A stretch of 64,000 bases of DNA from Hyphomicrobium sp. (GTDB lineage: Bacteria; Pseudomonadota; Alphaproteobacteria; Rhizobiales; Hyphomicrobiaceae). The stretch lies in assembly GCA_017512425.1 (NCBI GenBank), contig JAFWGI010000014.1, positions 62,001 to 126,000 of the forward strand, given 5' to 3'. Position 1 is the stretch's first letter, and each line of letters starts with the position of its first letter. Shown here one piece after another: positions 9,103-16,491 of this stretch. Made by a program: the position numbers and the translations under genes. The notes under the pieces are model-generated. The model searched no databases. It was not told the DNA's origin and saw only the letters and a program-made list of their open reading frames with translations.

Positions 9103-9432
9103 TCAGTGATTGACGCGGCCGCGAACCGAACCCGACATCGTTGGCTGTGCCGACAGCATCGCGGCATCAAAACCCTGACGGATGGCCTGCAGCGCCTCGT
9201 GCTCGTCCATATGGCCATTCAGCTTTGCAGAGCGGGCAATGTGATGCGCGACCTCGCCGAGGACACGACCCCAGTCGATCACCCTGTCTCCGAAAGCATC
9301 GCTATTGAGCGACAGCATCATCGCGCCGTCTGCGATCCACGTGCGCATGATCTCAACCGCCTGCTTGGCGTCCGGCACATCATCCGGGATATCCAGTTCG
9401 ACAGGATCGTCTTTGGCGACCTTTTTGCTCAT
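9103..9432 (-). CDS. DUF5076 domain protein
   Basis: A 109-aa small cytosolic protein. The family core DAKQAVEIMRTWIADGAMMLSLNSDAFGDRVIDWGRVLGEVAHHIA matches DUF5076, which is found next to ftsB and pyruvate dehydrogenase genes in many Rhizobiales. The start MSKKVAK was chosen because AGG lies 6 nt upstream; the longer frame adds a Cys-rich stretch unlike the family. The function is unknown. Confidence 0.8.
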   Translation of the reverse strand: MSKKVAKDDPVELDIPDDVPDAKQAVEIMRTWIADGAMMLSLNSDAFGDRVIDWGRVLGEVAHHIARSAKLNGHMDEHEALQAIRQGFDAAMLSAQPTMSGSVRGRVNH

Positions 9433-9534
9433 CACACACCTACGTTGAGGCTCGCACCCAAGCGTCACTCAGCGGGAAGAGATAGGCAAGACCAGATAAA
9501 AAGCAACGGGGAGCATGGATAGCGGCAGCGATAT

Positions 9535-9837
9535 TCAGCGCAGCGGAACGATCCGGTCGTTTGGGTAAACGTAGCCTAGAACGTCACGCGCCAACTCTTC
9601 GACGATGTCGGCGTTCGGCAATTCAGGCGACAGCAACGCGACGTCGCGTTCCAGTTTCGACCTGACGGCATTGAGACTTTTGATCTCGAAATCGAGCAGT
9701 GCGGCGCGCTCCAGCAACTGTGCGCGCGCTTCCCAGCCGTGGCGGCCATAGCGAGCATGATAGGCGAAATAAGCCGTCGCAGAGAGACAGGCAAGCAACA
9801 CAAAAACCTGCTTTATCCAATAGGATCGACGCCGCAT
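9535..9837 (-). CDS. ftsB: Septum formation initiator FtsB/DivIC family
   Basis: A 100-aa bitopic division protein. A short basic cytosolic N terminus (MRRRSYWIK) is followed by one membrane helix (QVFVLLACLSATAYFAYHA). A periplasmic coiled coil with leucines (LLERAALLDFEIKSLNAVRSKLERDVALL) then leads to the FtsB end motif EELARDVLGYVYPNDRIV. FtsB links FtsL and FtsQ in the divisome. The neighbourhood with DUF5076 is the usual alphaproteobacterial setting, but eno and pdhA are not adjacent here. Confidence 0.9.
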   Translation of the reverse strand: MRRRSYWIKQVFVLLACLSATAYFAYHARYGRHGWEARAQLLERAALLDFEIKSLNAVRSKLERDVALLSPELPNADIVEELARDVLGYVYPNDRIVPLR

Positions 9838-10003
9838 CGGCTTATTTCGCTGCACATTGGAAGGTTTGACGCGGCACGACGCACAGTCTCTCCGAAAGTA
9901 CACATGAGAGAATGTGGCGACCTTACGCGCTGAGACTTAAGCGTCGGTAAAGCCGCGTCCGTTTCCGGCATTTTGAGCGCAGGCCGCGGTGCACAATCGG
10001 GAT

Positions 10004-10447
10004 TTAAGGCCGGCGATATTGTACGAACGGCGAAAGCACACCGACGCGATCATAGAGCGCGCGCGCTGTCGCGTTGCTCTCCGCCGTCGCCCAATACGTA
10101 CGTGTCGCGCCGCGCGCGTCCGCTTCCGCGTAGACCGCTTCGATCAATGCGCGGCCGACGCCCGCGCCGCGCACTGCTGGATCAACAAACAGATCTTCGA
10201 GATAGCAGTACCACGTCGGCGACCAGCTCGACCTGTGAAGCACGGCAACCGCAATGCCTGAGATCGCACCGTCGCCGTCAACGGCAACGAGACTGAACAT
10301 GCCGTCGGCTTCAGCCAAAACCCGCTCGAACGTCAGTGCGATGATTTCCGCCGCGACCTCTTCCTCGTAAAACGCCACGTAAGCATCGAAAAGCTCACGC
10401 CAACGGGCTTCATCGCCCCGCGCAACCTTGCGCACCGTCACGGCCAT
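10004..10447 (-). CDS. GNAT family N-acetyltransferase
   Basis: A 147-aa single GNAT domain. The acetyl-CoA binding motif A is seen in YLEDLFVDPAVRGAGVGRAL (pattern R-G-x-G-V-G), and motif B in TRTYWATAESNATARALYDRVG. The substrate cannot be assigned. The start MAVTVRK has GGGGAGG 5 nt upstream. It lies 15 nt after mgtE and is probably co-transcribed with it. Confidence 0.88.
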   Translation of the reverse strand: MAVTVRKVARGDEARWRELFDAYVAFYEEEVAAEIIALTFERVLAEADGMFSLVAVDGDGAISGIAVAVLHRSSWSPTWYCYLEDLFVDPAVRGAGVGRALIEAVYAEADARGATRTYWATAESNATARALYDRVGVLSPFVQYRRP

Positions 10448-10462
10448 GACGCCTCCCCTCAA

Positions 10463-11857
10463 TTACAACAACCAGATCGAGGCCAGCCCCAAAAACGCGA
10501 AGAACCCGACGATATCCGTGACCGTCGTCACGAAGACACCAGATGCCGGCGCTGGGTCAAGATCGAGCGCGTCCATCGCGAGCGGTATCAGAATTCCGGC
10601 CAACGCCGCCGCGATGGCGTTGAAGACCATCGCCGCCCCTATAACCGCACCAAGCTTGCTAGAACCGAACCAGAAGAAAACGACGGTTCCTAAAATGATG
10701 GACAAGATCAACCCATTCGCGACGCCAACGAAGGCCTCACGCGCGACGACGCGCGGAGCATTGACGCGTCCGAGCTTGTTCGTCGCCAAGGCGCGCACCG
10801 TTACGGTCATGGTTTGCGTTCCCGCGTTGCCACCCATCGACGCGACGATCGGCATCAACACCGCGAGCGCCACCATCTGCTGGATGGTCGCGTCGAAATG
10901 CGCGATCACCGACGATGATAAAATTGCGGTGCCGAGGTTGACGATCAGCCACGGCACGCGCGAGCGGACGGTTTCCAGAACGCTGTCGGCCAGGCTCTCG
11001 TCGCCAACGCCGGCGAGCGCCTTCATGTCCTCTTCGGCTTCATCCTGAATAACCTCGACAACGTCGTCGACGGTGACGACGCCGACGAGGCGATTATTGG
11101 CGTCGACGACCGGCGCCGACATCAAGTCATAGCGCTGGAACTGGCGGGCAAGCGCCTCCTGGTCTTCGGTCGCCAGCACCATATGCCGGTCGGTATTCAT
11201 AATCTCGCTGACGGCCACATCGCGCTTGGTCCGCAGCAGCCGCGAGAGTTCCACCGAGCCCAATACGCGGAACGCCGGGTCGACGACGAAGATTTCGTTG
11301 AACTCATCGGGGAGATCATCGCTGTCGCGCATGTGATCAATGACGTTGCCGACCGTCCAATACGGCGCAACGGCAACGAAGTCCGCCTGCATGAGGCGGC
11401 CGGCCGAGTCTTCCGGATAATCGAGAGCCCGTTCCAGCGCCTCGCGATCGCCGGACGGCAACTGCGCAAGAATTTCCTGCTTATCACTCTCTTCGAGACT
11501 TTCGATGACGTAGGCGGCGTCGTCGGTATCGAGTTCGGTGACAGCGCGCGCCAGAAGATCGTTCGGCAACGCCTCAGACAGCTGATCGCGGACGGTCTCG
11601 TCGAGTTCGGACAGCACCTCGTAATCGAACGACGTGCCGAGCGCCTGGATGAGTGCGACGCGATTGTCGGGAGCCAATTGCTCGATGACGTCGGCGACGT
11701 CGGGCGCTTTCAGCGTGCGCACCAGATCGGCGGCCGCGCCCGGCGCATCATGCGCCAACGCTTCCGTCACCGCTGCGGCGATTTCGGATGCAATCAGCCC
11801 GGCGTCTTCGATGCCGTGTTTCGTTTCGCGTTGTTCGACCAAGTGCCCCGCCTTCAC
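10463..11857 (-). CDS. mgtE: Magnesium transporter MgtE
   Basis: A 464-aa Mg2+ channel/transporter. Cytosolic MgtE N domain of helical repeats (about residues 35-135), then paired CBS domains with SEIMNTDRHMVLATEDQEALARQFQRYDLMSAPVVDANNRLVGVVTVDDVVEVI shortened here by segments, then five C-terminal membrane helices with the pore region MPIVASMGGNAGTQTMT split across the end of helix 2. The start codon is GTG (MKAGHLVEQ); a TTG five codons later is an alternative. Binding of Mg2+ between the N and CBS domains closes the channel in studied homologues. Confidence 0.94.
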   Translation of the reverse strand: MKAGHLVEQRETKHGIEDAGLIASEIAAAVTEALAHDAPGAAADLVRTLKAPDVADVIEQLAPDNRVALIQALGTSFDYEVLSELDETVRDQLSEALPNDLLARAVTELDTDDAAYVIESLEESDKQEILAQLPSGDREALERALDYPEDSAGRLMQADFVAVAPYWTVGNVIDHMRDSDDLPDEFNEIFVVDPAFRVLGSVELSRLLRTKRDVAVSEIMNTDRHMVLATEDQEALARQFQRYDLMSAPVVDANNRLVGVVTVDDVVEVIQDEAEEDMKALAGVGDESLADSVLETVRSRVPWLIVNLGTAILSSSVIAHFDATIQQMVALAVLMPIVASMGGNAGTQTMTVTVRALATNKLGRVNAPRVVAREAFVGVANGLILSIILGTVVFFWFGSSKLGAVIGAAMVFNAIAAALAGILIPLAMDALDLDPAPASGVFVTTVTDIVGFFAFLGLASIWLL

Positions 11858-12198
11858 CTAGGGATAATTTCGTAGATATCGCAGCGGCGCCCTTAACCGC
11901 CTGTGTCCGCCATGACGGAGCACCTGCCCCGCCATAATGTGCGTTGCTACAATGACATGGATACAATGACACGGAACAGACGCGAGTCGCACTTGGTGCG
12001 CGGCCCTGCCACATCCTGTGTGGCCATCACGCGGCTGTTAAATGCCTTTTAGCCTCATTTACCAGCCAGATGTTGCCTATATTGCTGGCTTGGTTATGTA
12101 GGACTCGAAGCGGCCTTCAGTAGACTGGGGCGGCACCGGAAATCATGACCGCCGCGCCTGCGGGACTGCGGGACTGCGGTGCTGGGTGAGCGGGGACG
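11858..12198. other. Intergenic region, mgtE to deacetylase, divergent promoters
   Basis: There is no convincing gene in this 341-bp divergent spacer. It holds an imperfect direct repeat of 14 nt (TACAATGACATGGA and TACAATGACACGGA, near 11948-11975) and an inverted repeat AGCCAG-N15-CTGGCT (12064-12090) overlapping a TATATT box. The latter is a plausible promoter/operator for the deacetylase gene. Confidence 0.4.
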
Positions 12199-13320
12199 AT
12201 GAGATTGGCAGCACGACACGGACATCTGACCACAGCGTTCGCCCTGGCGCTCGCGACCGTATTGGCTGCTGCCGTCACGTTCGCAACCGGCCCGTCCGTG
12301 CGCGCGCAAGATTCGTCGGCCGAGCCGGCTGCGCGTGCTGAAGCCAACGCACTCAGCGAAAATGTCCGCGTCGACGCCTGCGCCAGCGATCCATCGCGGC
12401 TCGGCCTCTCGCGTATCGTCGAGATCGACAGCACCGATGGTCCGCAGTTCGGCGCCAATCACGGCGCGACGACGGACTTCCTGAAGGACGGCGAAGTCGT
12501 TCTGACGTTCGACGATGGCCCGTTGCGCCACAATACGCGCAACGTCCTTAAAGCGTTGGCCGATCACTGCACCAAAGCCACCTTCTTCATGGTCGGACGC
12601 ATGGCCGCTGCCGATCCGGCGATGGTGAAAGAAGTCGCAGAAGCCGGGCATTCGGTCGGGTCTCACACTTGGTCGCACAAGAACTTGCGCGCCAACAGCT
12701 TCGCCAAAGGCGAACAAGATTTCGAAATGGGCGTCAGCGCCGTCAATCGCGCGCTCGGCAAGGAAGCGACGCCGTTCTTCCGCTTCCCCTATCTCGGCGA
12801 TAACCGCCAGATCGGCGAGCACCTGAAGACGCGCCATATGTCGGCGTGGTGGGTCGATGTCGATTCCAAGGACTACCTGACGCGCGATCCGAACGTCATG
12901 GTCCGCCGCGTGATGTCGACTCTTGCCGTCAAGCGCAAGGGCATCATCCTGATGCACGACATTCAGCGCTCGACAGCGGGCGGCATCAGAATGCTGCTCG
13001 ACCAGTTGCACGATAAAGGCTTCAAGGTCGTGCACATCGTTCCCAAAGCGACGGTTCAGTCGCTGGCCGAGTACGATTCGATCGTCGCGAAGTCGTTCAG
13101 CACGAAAGCGGCAGCGGCGGCTGCCAATCCGCTCGCCGATCGCTCGATCGTATGGACCGCGCCTAAGCACGCAACGACCGACGAGACAGCAGCGGCACAA
13201 ACCAACGTACGCCCGGCGAAAGCCTCGCCGCAGGACGCCGCGCCCGCGAAAGCGCCTGCCAAAAGCAAGCCGCAGCCGGTTGAAATTCTGCCCTGGCAGC
13301 CGCAACCCTTCGGCTACTGA
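12199..13320 (+). CDS. Exported polysaccharide deacetylase (NodB/CE4 family)
   Basis: A 373-aa exported carbohydrate esterase family 4 protein. The signal peptide ends near VRAQD (residue 37). The NodB domain spans about residues 90-290. Motif 1 is TFDDGP (103-108) with the catalytic base and metal-ligand Asp pair, motif 2 is HSVGSHTWSH (151-160, ligands His156 and His160), and motif 3 is FFRFPYLG. The C-terminal 80 residues are a Lys/Ala/Pro-rich tail. It probably deacetylates peptidoglycan, chitin-like or exopolysaccharide GlcNAc in the periplasm; the substrate is not determined by the sequence. GGGGA precedes the ATG. Confidence 0.9.
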   Translation: MRLAARHGHLTTAFALALATVLAAAVTFATGPSVRAQDSSAEPAARAEANALSENVRVDACASDPSRLGLSRIVEIDSTDGPQFGANHGATTDFLKDGEVVLTFDDGPLRHNTRNVLKALADHCTKATFFMVGRMAAADPAMVKEVAEAGHSVGSHTWSHKNLRANSFAKGEQDFEMGVSAVNRALGKEATPFFRFPYLGDNRQIGEHLKTRHMSAWWVDVDSKDYLTRDPNVMVRRVMSTLAVKRKGIILMHDIQRSTAGGIRMLLDQLHDKGFKVVHIVPKATVQSLAEYDSIVAKSFSTKAAAAAANPLADRSIVWTAPKHATTDETAAAQTNVRPAKASPQDAAPAKAPAKSKPQPVEILPWQPQPFGY

Positions 13321-13446
13321 GACCCTGCTGCGTTAAGACAAGCTTGAGGACAAAAGCCTGAGCTGCGGCACCACGCTTGCGCGCGAATGCCGGGCTCAGC
13401 AGCTCTTTGACTTCGAAAATTCCCCGTTGGTAGTTTCGGGGACGTA

Positions 13447-13533
13447 TGGTGCGGTCGAAAGGACTCGAACCTTCACACCGTTTCCAGTGCTACCACCTCA
13501 AGGTAGTGCGTCTACCAATTCCGCCACGACCGC
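13447..13533 (-). tRNA. tRNA-Leu (anticodon GAG)
   Basis: On the minus strand the acceptor stem GCGGTCG pairs with CGACCGC, followed by discriminator A and an encoded CCA. The D-arm contains GGTAGACGC. The anticodon stem CTACC/GGTAG encloses the loop TTGAGGT, giving anticodon GAG (reads CTC and CTT). A long variable arm typical of class II Leu tRNAs is followed by the T-arm GGTTCGAGTCC. It is 87 nt including CCA. Confidence 0.97.
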
Positions 13534-13837
13534 AGTCCAGACGGCGTTTGCCGTCATCAGCTCCAAAGCGCTCAATGTGTGAGTGATTTGTGCTGAGGTC
13601 GCCCCAGGTAACAGAGCGTTCCGCCGAACGCAAGCGGCAGTTTGCCATCGGTCAATGAGAGGCCAGAAAACCAGCGCTTCTAGGCATTCGCGCACTGTAG
13701 CCAACATAATATTGACGCGGCCCGACGCCCCCAGCGTGGCCCTTATCCCATCCTGCTGCTAAGGTTCGCGGCGCGACGCCATCACCGCGCGTTCGCCATT
13801 GCCAAACAGCGTCGCACATCGACCGCCGGAAGTGCAC
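13534..13837. other. Intergenic region, tRNA-Leu to lipB
   Basis: A 304-bp spacer between divergent units. I see no supported gene. The tRNA promoter must lie here (minus strand), together with the lipB leader. No strong hairpin or repeat is seen. Confidence 0.4.
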
Positions 13838-14575
13838 ATGACACATCCCAACGCCTCATTGCAGCCGGTCATTGAATGGGCCGTCAGCGACGCGCGCGTT
13901 GCATACAGCGACGCGACGGCATTCATGACGGCGCGCGCCAGAGATATTGCCGACGGCAAGGCGCGTGAGTTGATCTGGCTTCTCGAACACCCGCCGCTCT
14001 ACACCGCCGGCACCAGCGCAAAACGAAGCGATCTCGTCGATCCGGATTTTCTGCCGGTATTCGACGCCGGGCGCGGCGGACAATACACCTATCATGGTCC
14101 CGGCCAGCGCATCGCCTACGTCATGCTGAACATCAAGCAGCGCGGCGGCGACGTGCGAGCGCTCGTCGCCAGTCTCGAGCACTGGGTCGTTACCGCGCTT
14201 GACCGTTTCAACGTCAAAGGTGAAACCCGCGACGGGCGCGTCGGCATTTGGGTGCGGCGTCCCGGCAAAAGTGGCGAACGCGAGTTCAAGATCGCGGCCA
14301 TCGGTCTTCGCGTGACGCGCGGCGTGACCACGCACGGCATCAGCCTGAACGTTGAACCAAACCTCGATCACTATCGCGGCATCGTCGCCTGCGGCATCCA
14401 TGAGCACGGCGTTACGAGCCTCGCCGACCTTGGCCTGCCGGTCACGATGGCCGACGCCGACATTGCCTTGCGTGCCGCTTTCGAAAAGACGTTTGGGCCT
14501 GTCCGTATGATTGCGGCGCCGGTCATTTCCACGTCCGCCACCGCATCGGAGCGCGCGCTCCGTGCGATGGGCTGA
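13838..14575 (+). CDS. lipB: Octanoyltransferase LipB
   Basis: A 245-aa enzyme that moves octanoate from acyl carrier protein to lipoyl domains in lipoate biosynthesis. Family motifs are [40 protein letters not shown] (thioester-binding region), [22 protein letters not shown] (with the catalytic Lys), and [14 protein letters not shown] (catalytic Cys in ACGI). The ATG at MTHPNAS has GGAAG about 5 nt upstream. The frame extends 13 codons further 5' but lacks family similarity. Confidence 0.95.
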   Translation: MTHPNASLQPVIEWAVSDARVAYSDATAFMTARARDIADGKARELIWLLEHPPLYTAGTSAKRSDLVDPDFLPVFDAGRGGQYTYHGPGQRIAYVMLNIKQRGGDVRALVASLEHWVVTALDRFNVKGETRDGRVGIWVRRPGKSGEREFKIAAIGLRVTRGVTTHGISLNVEPNLDHYRGIVACGIHEHGVTSLADLGLPVTMADADIALRAAFEKTFGPVRMIAAPVISTSATASERALRAMG

Positions 14576-14787
14576 ACGACAGTCCGCAGCCTAGCGCTCA
14601 TCGGCGCGACAAAACTGCAAACGTCAGAAAAAGCAGGATACTGCGGGAAATTCCGCGGTGCGAATGCCTTGCCGCCGCGGATCAGACTCAGCTACTGGTC
14701 ACCCTTCGCCAATACAGACCGGGCATTAGCAAACCGGATGGCGCTTCTCAGGAAAGAAGGTCCCCAGCGCCAGGCAGGCAGAAGAAA

Positions 14788-14816
14788 AGCCCGCCTCCGA
14801 GGGCCGGAAGCGGGCT
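14788..14816 (-). terminator. Intrinsic terminator of the following minus-strand gene
   Basis: The stem AGCCCGC/GCGGGCT is followed on the minus strand by TTTTCTTC. It lies 27 nt after the stop of the small exported protein gene. lipB on the plus strand ends further upstream and may share the hairpin. Confidence 0.75.
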
Positions 14817-14842
14817 CAAATTGAACCGCGATAGTTCCTCAA

Positions 14843-15190
14843 CTAATTCCGGCCGGGCCTCGCCGGTTGAACGGCACCGCCTTGCGGCGCGTTCCCAGAC
14901 TCAGAACCGTCGTAGTAGAGGAAACCCCCTTCAATAGAGACGACTTCCGGGCCTTCCAGCTCGTACTCGTCAGTCTCACCATCATTGAGGCGGATGATAC
15001 AGCCCTTCTCACAGACCCCACCGAGCGCCTTGCCACCCGCGAGGATGTGATCCTGCTTCGTGGCCCCCTCGATCACCGAGATTTTCATCTCGTTGACGTC
15101 GCGGTTGGTGATCGTGACCGCTGAAGCGGCCGAGGTCATTAGAAGAGCTGCGATCGAGCCAATTGCTGTAACCCATCCCTCTCGGGTCAT
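14843..15190 (-). CDS. Small exported protein, function unknown
   Basis: A 115-aa protein with a signal peptide (MTREGWVTAIGSIAALL, then MTSAASA and a likely cleavage site). The mature domain has a compact beta-rich pattern: VTITNRDVNEMKISVIEGATKQDHIL, then two cysteines close together (GVCEKGC), IIRLNDGETDEYELEGPEVVSIEGG, and a flexible Gly/Pro tail. The two Cys four residues apart could form a disulfide or bind metal. I do not recognise the family. An own terminator follows, so it is likely monocistronic. Confidence 0.72.
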   Translation of the reverse strand: MTREGWVTAIGSIAALLMTSAASAVTITNRDVNEMKISVIEGATKQDHILAGGKALGGVCEKGCIIRLNDGETDEYELEGPEVVSIEGGFLYYDGSESGNAPQGGAVQPARPGRN

Positions 15191-15230
15191 AGGCACACCA
15201 CAATCGATCCAGCGATCGCGGCCAGAGAAC

Positions 15231-15320
15231 TTATTTCTTCTTTGCAGCCTTCTTGGCAACCTTCTTCACGGCCTTCTTAGCCGGAGCCTTCTTGGCAACC
15301 TTCTTAGCAGCTTTAGCCAT
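15231..15320 (-). CDS. 29-residue Lys/Ala peptide resembling a histone H1 tail
   Basis: Very short ORF starting MAKAAKKVAKKAPAKKA and ending AAKKK, composed almost only of Lys, Ala, Val and Pro. It has a strong ribosome-binding site (GGAAGGA 8 nt before the ATG), which argues that it is translated. The AKKAPAKK pattern is that of histone H1/Hc1-like bacterial DNA-binding tails. DNA or RNA binding is an inference from composition. The frame extends 5' without another good start. It is divergent from a LysR gene over a promoter region rich in palindromes. Confidence 0.6.
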   Translation of the reverse strand: MAKAAKKVAKKAPAKKAVKKVAKKAAKKK

Positions 15321-15445
15321 TGTCGATCGTCCTTCCGTTTTGACCTTTGAACAAGCGCAAAGCACTTGTTGACCCGACTCGAGTCGAGACCACTTGACAT
15401 TGTGCAAGTTCAAGTCATTTCGCAAACGAATTTTGCTGTTTGTTA

Positions 15446-15464
15446 CTATCGAAAATTTCGATAG
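15446..15464. promoter_or_regulatory. Candidate LysR operator (19-bp palindrome)
   Basis: CTATCGAAA-A-TTTCGATAG is a perfect inverted repeat around a single central base, 36 nt before the lysR start codon. It contains a T-N11-A core as in LysR boxes. Further 5' are GACTCGAGTC (15376-15385) and ACTTG-N8-CAAGT (15392-15409). Binding by the adjacent LysR protein is an inference. Confidence 0.5.
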
Positions 15465-15500
15465 ATCAGATTCCGACGCCGCGCGCCGCTGGAGAGCATC

Positions 15501-16349
15501 ATGGATGTAAGCTTGGCACGAACGTTTCTGATTGTTGCCGAGACCGGCAGTTTCATCGACGCCGGCCGCAAGATGAACATCACGCAATCGACCGTGTCCG
15601 CGCGCATAAAAGGCCTAGAAGACCTTTTAGGACGGCCTCTTTTTACACGTTCGAAATTTGGCGCCGAGCTCACCGGCGCCGGTGAACTCTTCCAAAAGCA
15701 CGCGCTCGCGATGGTCCGAGTCTGGCAGCAAGCGCAGCTTCAAGTGTCGCTCGCCGACCAACATCCCGACCACATTTCTGTCGGCGCGCCTCTCAGTTTG
15801 TGGAACGGATTTCTGTTGAAATGGGTGTCGGGACTACGCACAGACACCCCCGGAGTGGCCGTTTCGGGCTCTCAAGGGCTCGCGCAAAGCCTCATGCAGC
15901 GACTCATCGAGGGCACTTTAGACATCGCGATTCTCTATCGCCCTTCGGTTCCGCCGGGTCTGACGATGGAGCATCTGTTCGACGAGGAGTTCGTTCTGGT
16001 GTCGTCGGCCAAGCCCGGCGGACGCCGCGGCGCCAACGATTATGCGCTGATCGACTGGGGTCAGGACTTCCTCCAGGACCATGCGGCGGCCTTTCCCGAG
16101 CTCTCCAACCCGGCGCTGAACCTCGATCTTGGGCCCATGAGCCTCGAATACGTCATCGCCAACCACTGTTCGGCCTATTTCCCGAGCCGCATGGTCCGCC
16201 ATCACGTGGCGCGTGGACGCCTGCGCCAGCCGAAACGGGCGCGGAAGTTCATCTATCCGGTCTACATGGTCTATCCTGAGACGCGCAACGAAGAGAGCTT
16301 CGAGCCTCTTCTTGAGCGCATGCGCACCGAAGCGGCACGCTTCAATTAA
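15501..16349 (+). CDS. LysR family transcriptional regulator
   Basis: A 282-aa regulator. The N-terminal winged HTH (residues 1-60) has LARTFLIVAETGSFIDAGRK and the recognition helix ITQSTVSARIKGLEDLLG. The effector domain follows from about residue 88 (DHISVGAPLSLW). The ligand is unknown. GGAGAG lies just before the ATG. It is divergent from the 29-residue basic peptide gene. The last codons of the gene are the first unit of a short tandem repeat. Confidence 0.9.
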   Translation: MDVSLARTFLIVAETGSFIDAGRKMNITQSTVSARIKGLEDLLGRPLFTRSKFGAELTGAGELFQKHALAMVRVWQQAQLQVSLADQHPDHISVGAPLSLWNGFLLKWVSGLRTDTPGVAVSGSQGLAQSLMQRLIEGTLDIAILYRPSVPPGLTMEHLFDEEFVLVSSAKPGGRRGANDYALIDWGQDFLQDHAAAFPELSNPALNLDLGPMSLEYVIANHCSAYFPSRMVRHHVARGRLRQPKRARKFIYPVYMVYPETRNEESFEPLLERMRTEAARFN

Positions 16350-16399
16350 AAAGTGCGGCACGCTTCAATTAAAAGGTTGCGGCACGCTTCAACTGAAAA
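16332..16399 (+). repeat. Tandem repeat of the lysR 3' end (period 23-24 nt)
   Basis: The sequence GCGGCACGCTTCAATTAAAA, which encodes the last codons and stop of the LysR gene, recurs exactly once 23 nt later. It recurs a third time 24 nt further on with two substitutions (AACTGA for AATTAA). A degenerate fourth copy, GCGGCGCGCTTCCAA, follows at about 16402. Confidence 0.85.
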
Positions 16400-16439
16400 A
16401 CGGCGGCGCGCTTCCAAGAACGAAGCGCCTATAAAGAAA

Positions 16440-16469
16440 AAGGCGCCGGAGCATCCACCCCAGCGCCTT
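16440..16469 (-). terminator. Intrinsic terminator of pccA
   Basis: The stem AAGGCGC/GCGCCTT is followed on the minus strand by TTTTTCTTTAT. It lies 23 nt beyond the pccA stop. Confidence 0.8.
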
Positions 16470-16491
16470 ACTGTTCAGAAATCGCCTCTGT

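Noticed and set aside
12094-13305. Minus-strand 403-codon frame opposite the deacetylase
   Set aside because: Antisense shadow. The plus strand has TFDDGP and HxxxH motifs and a signal peptide.
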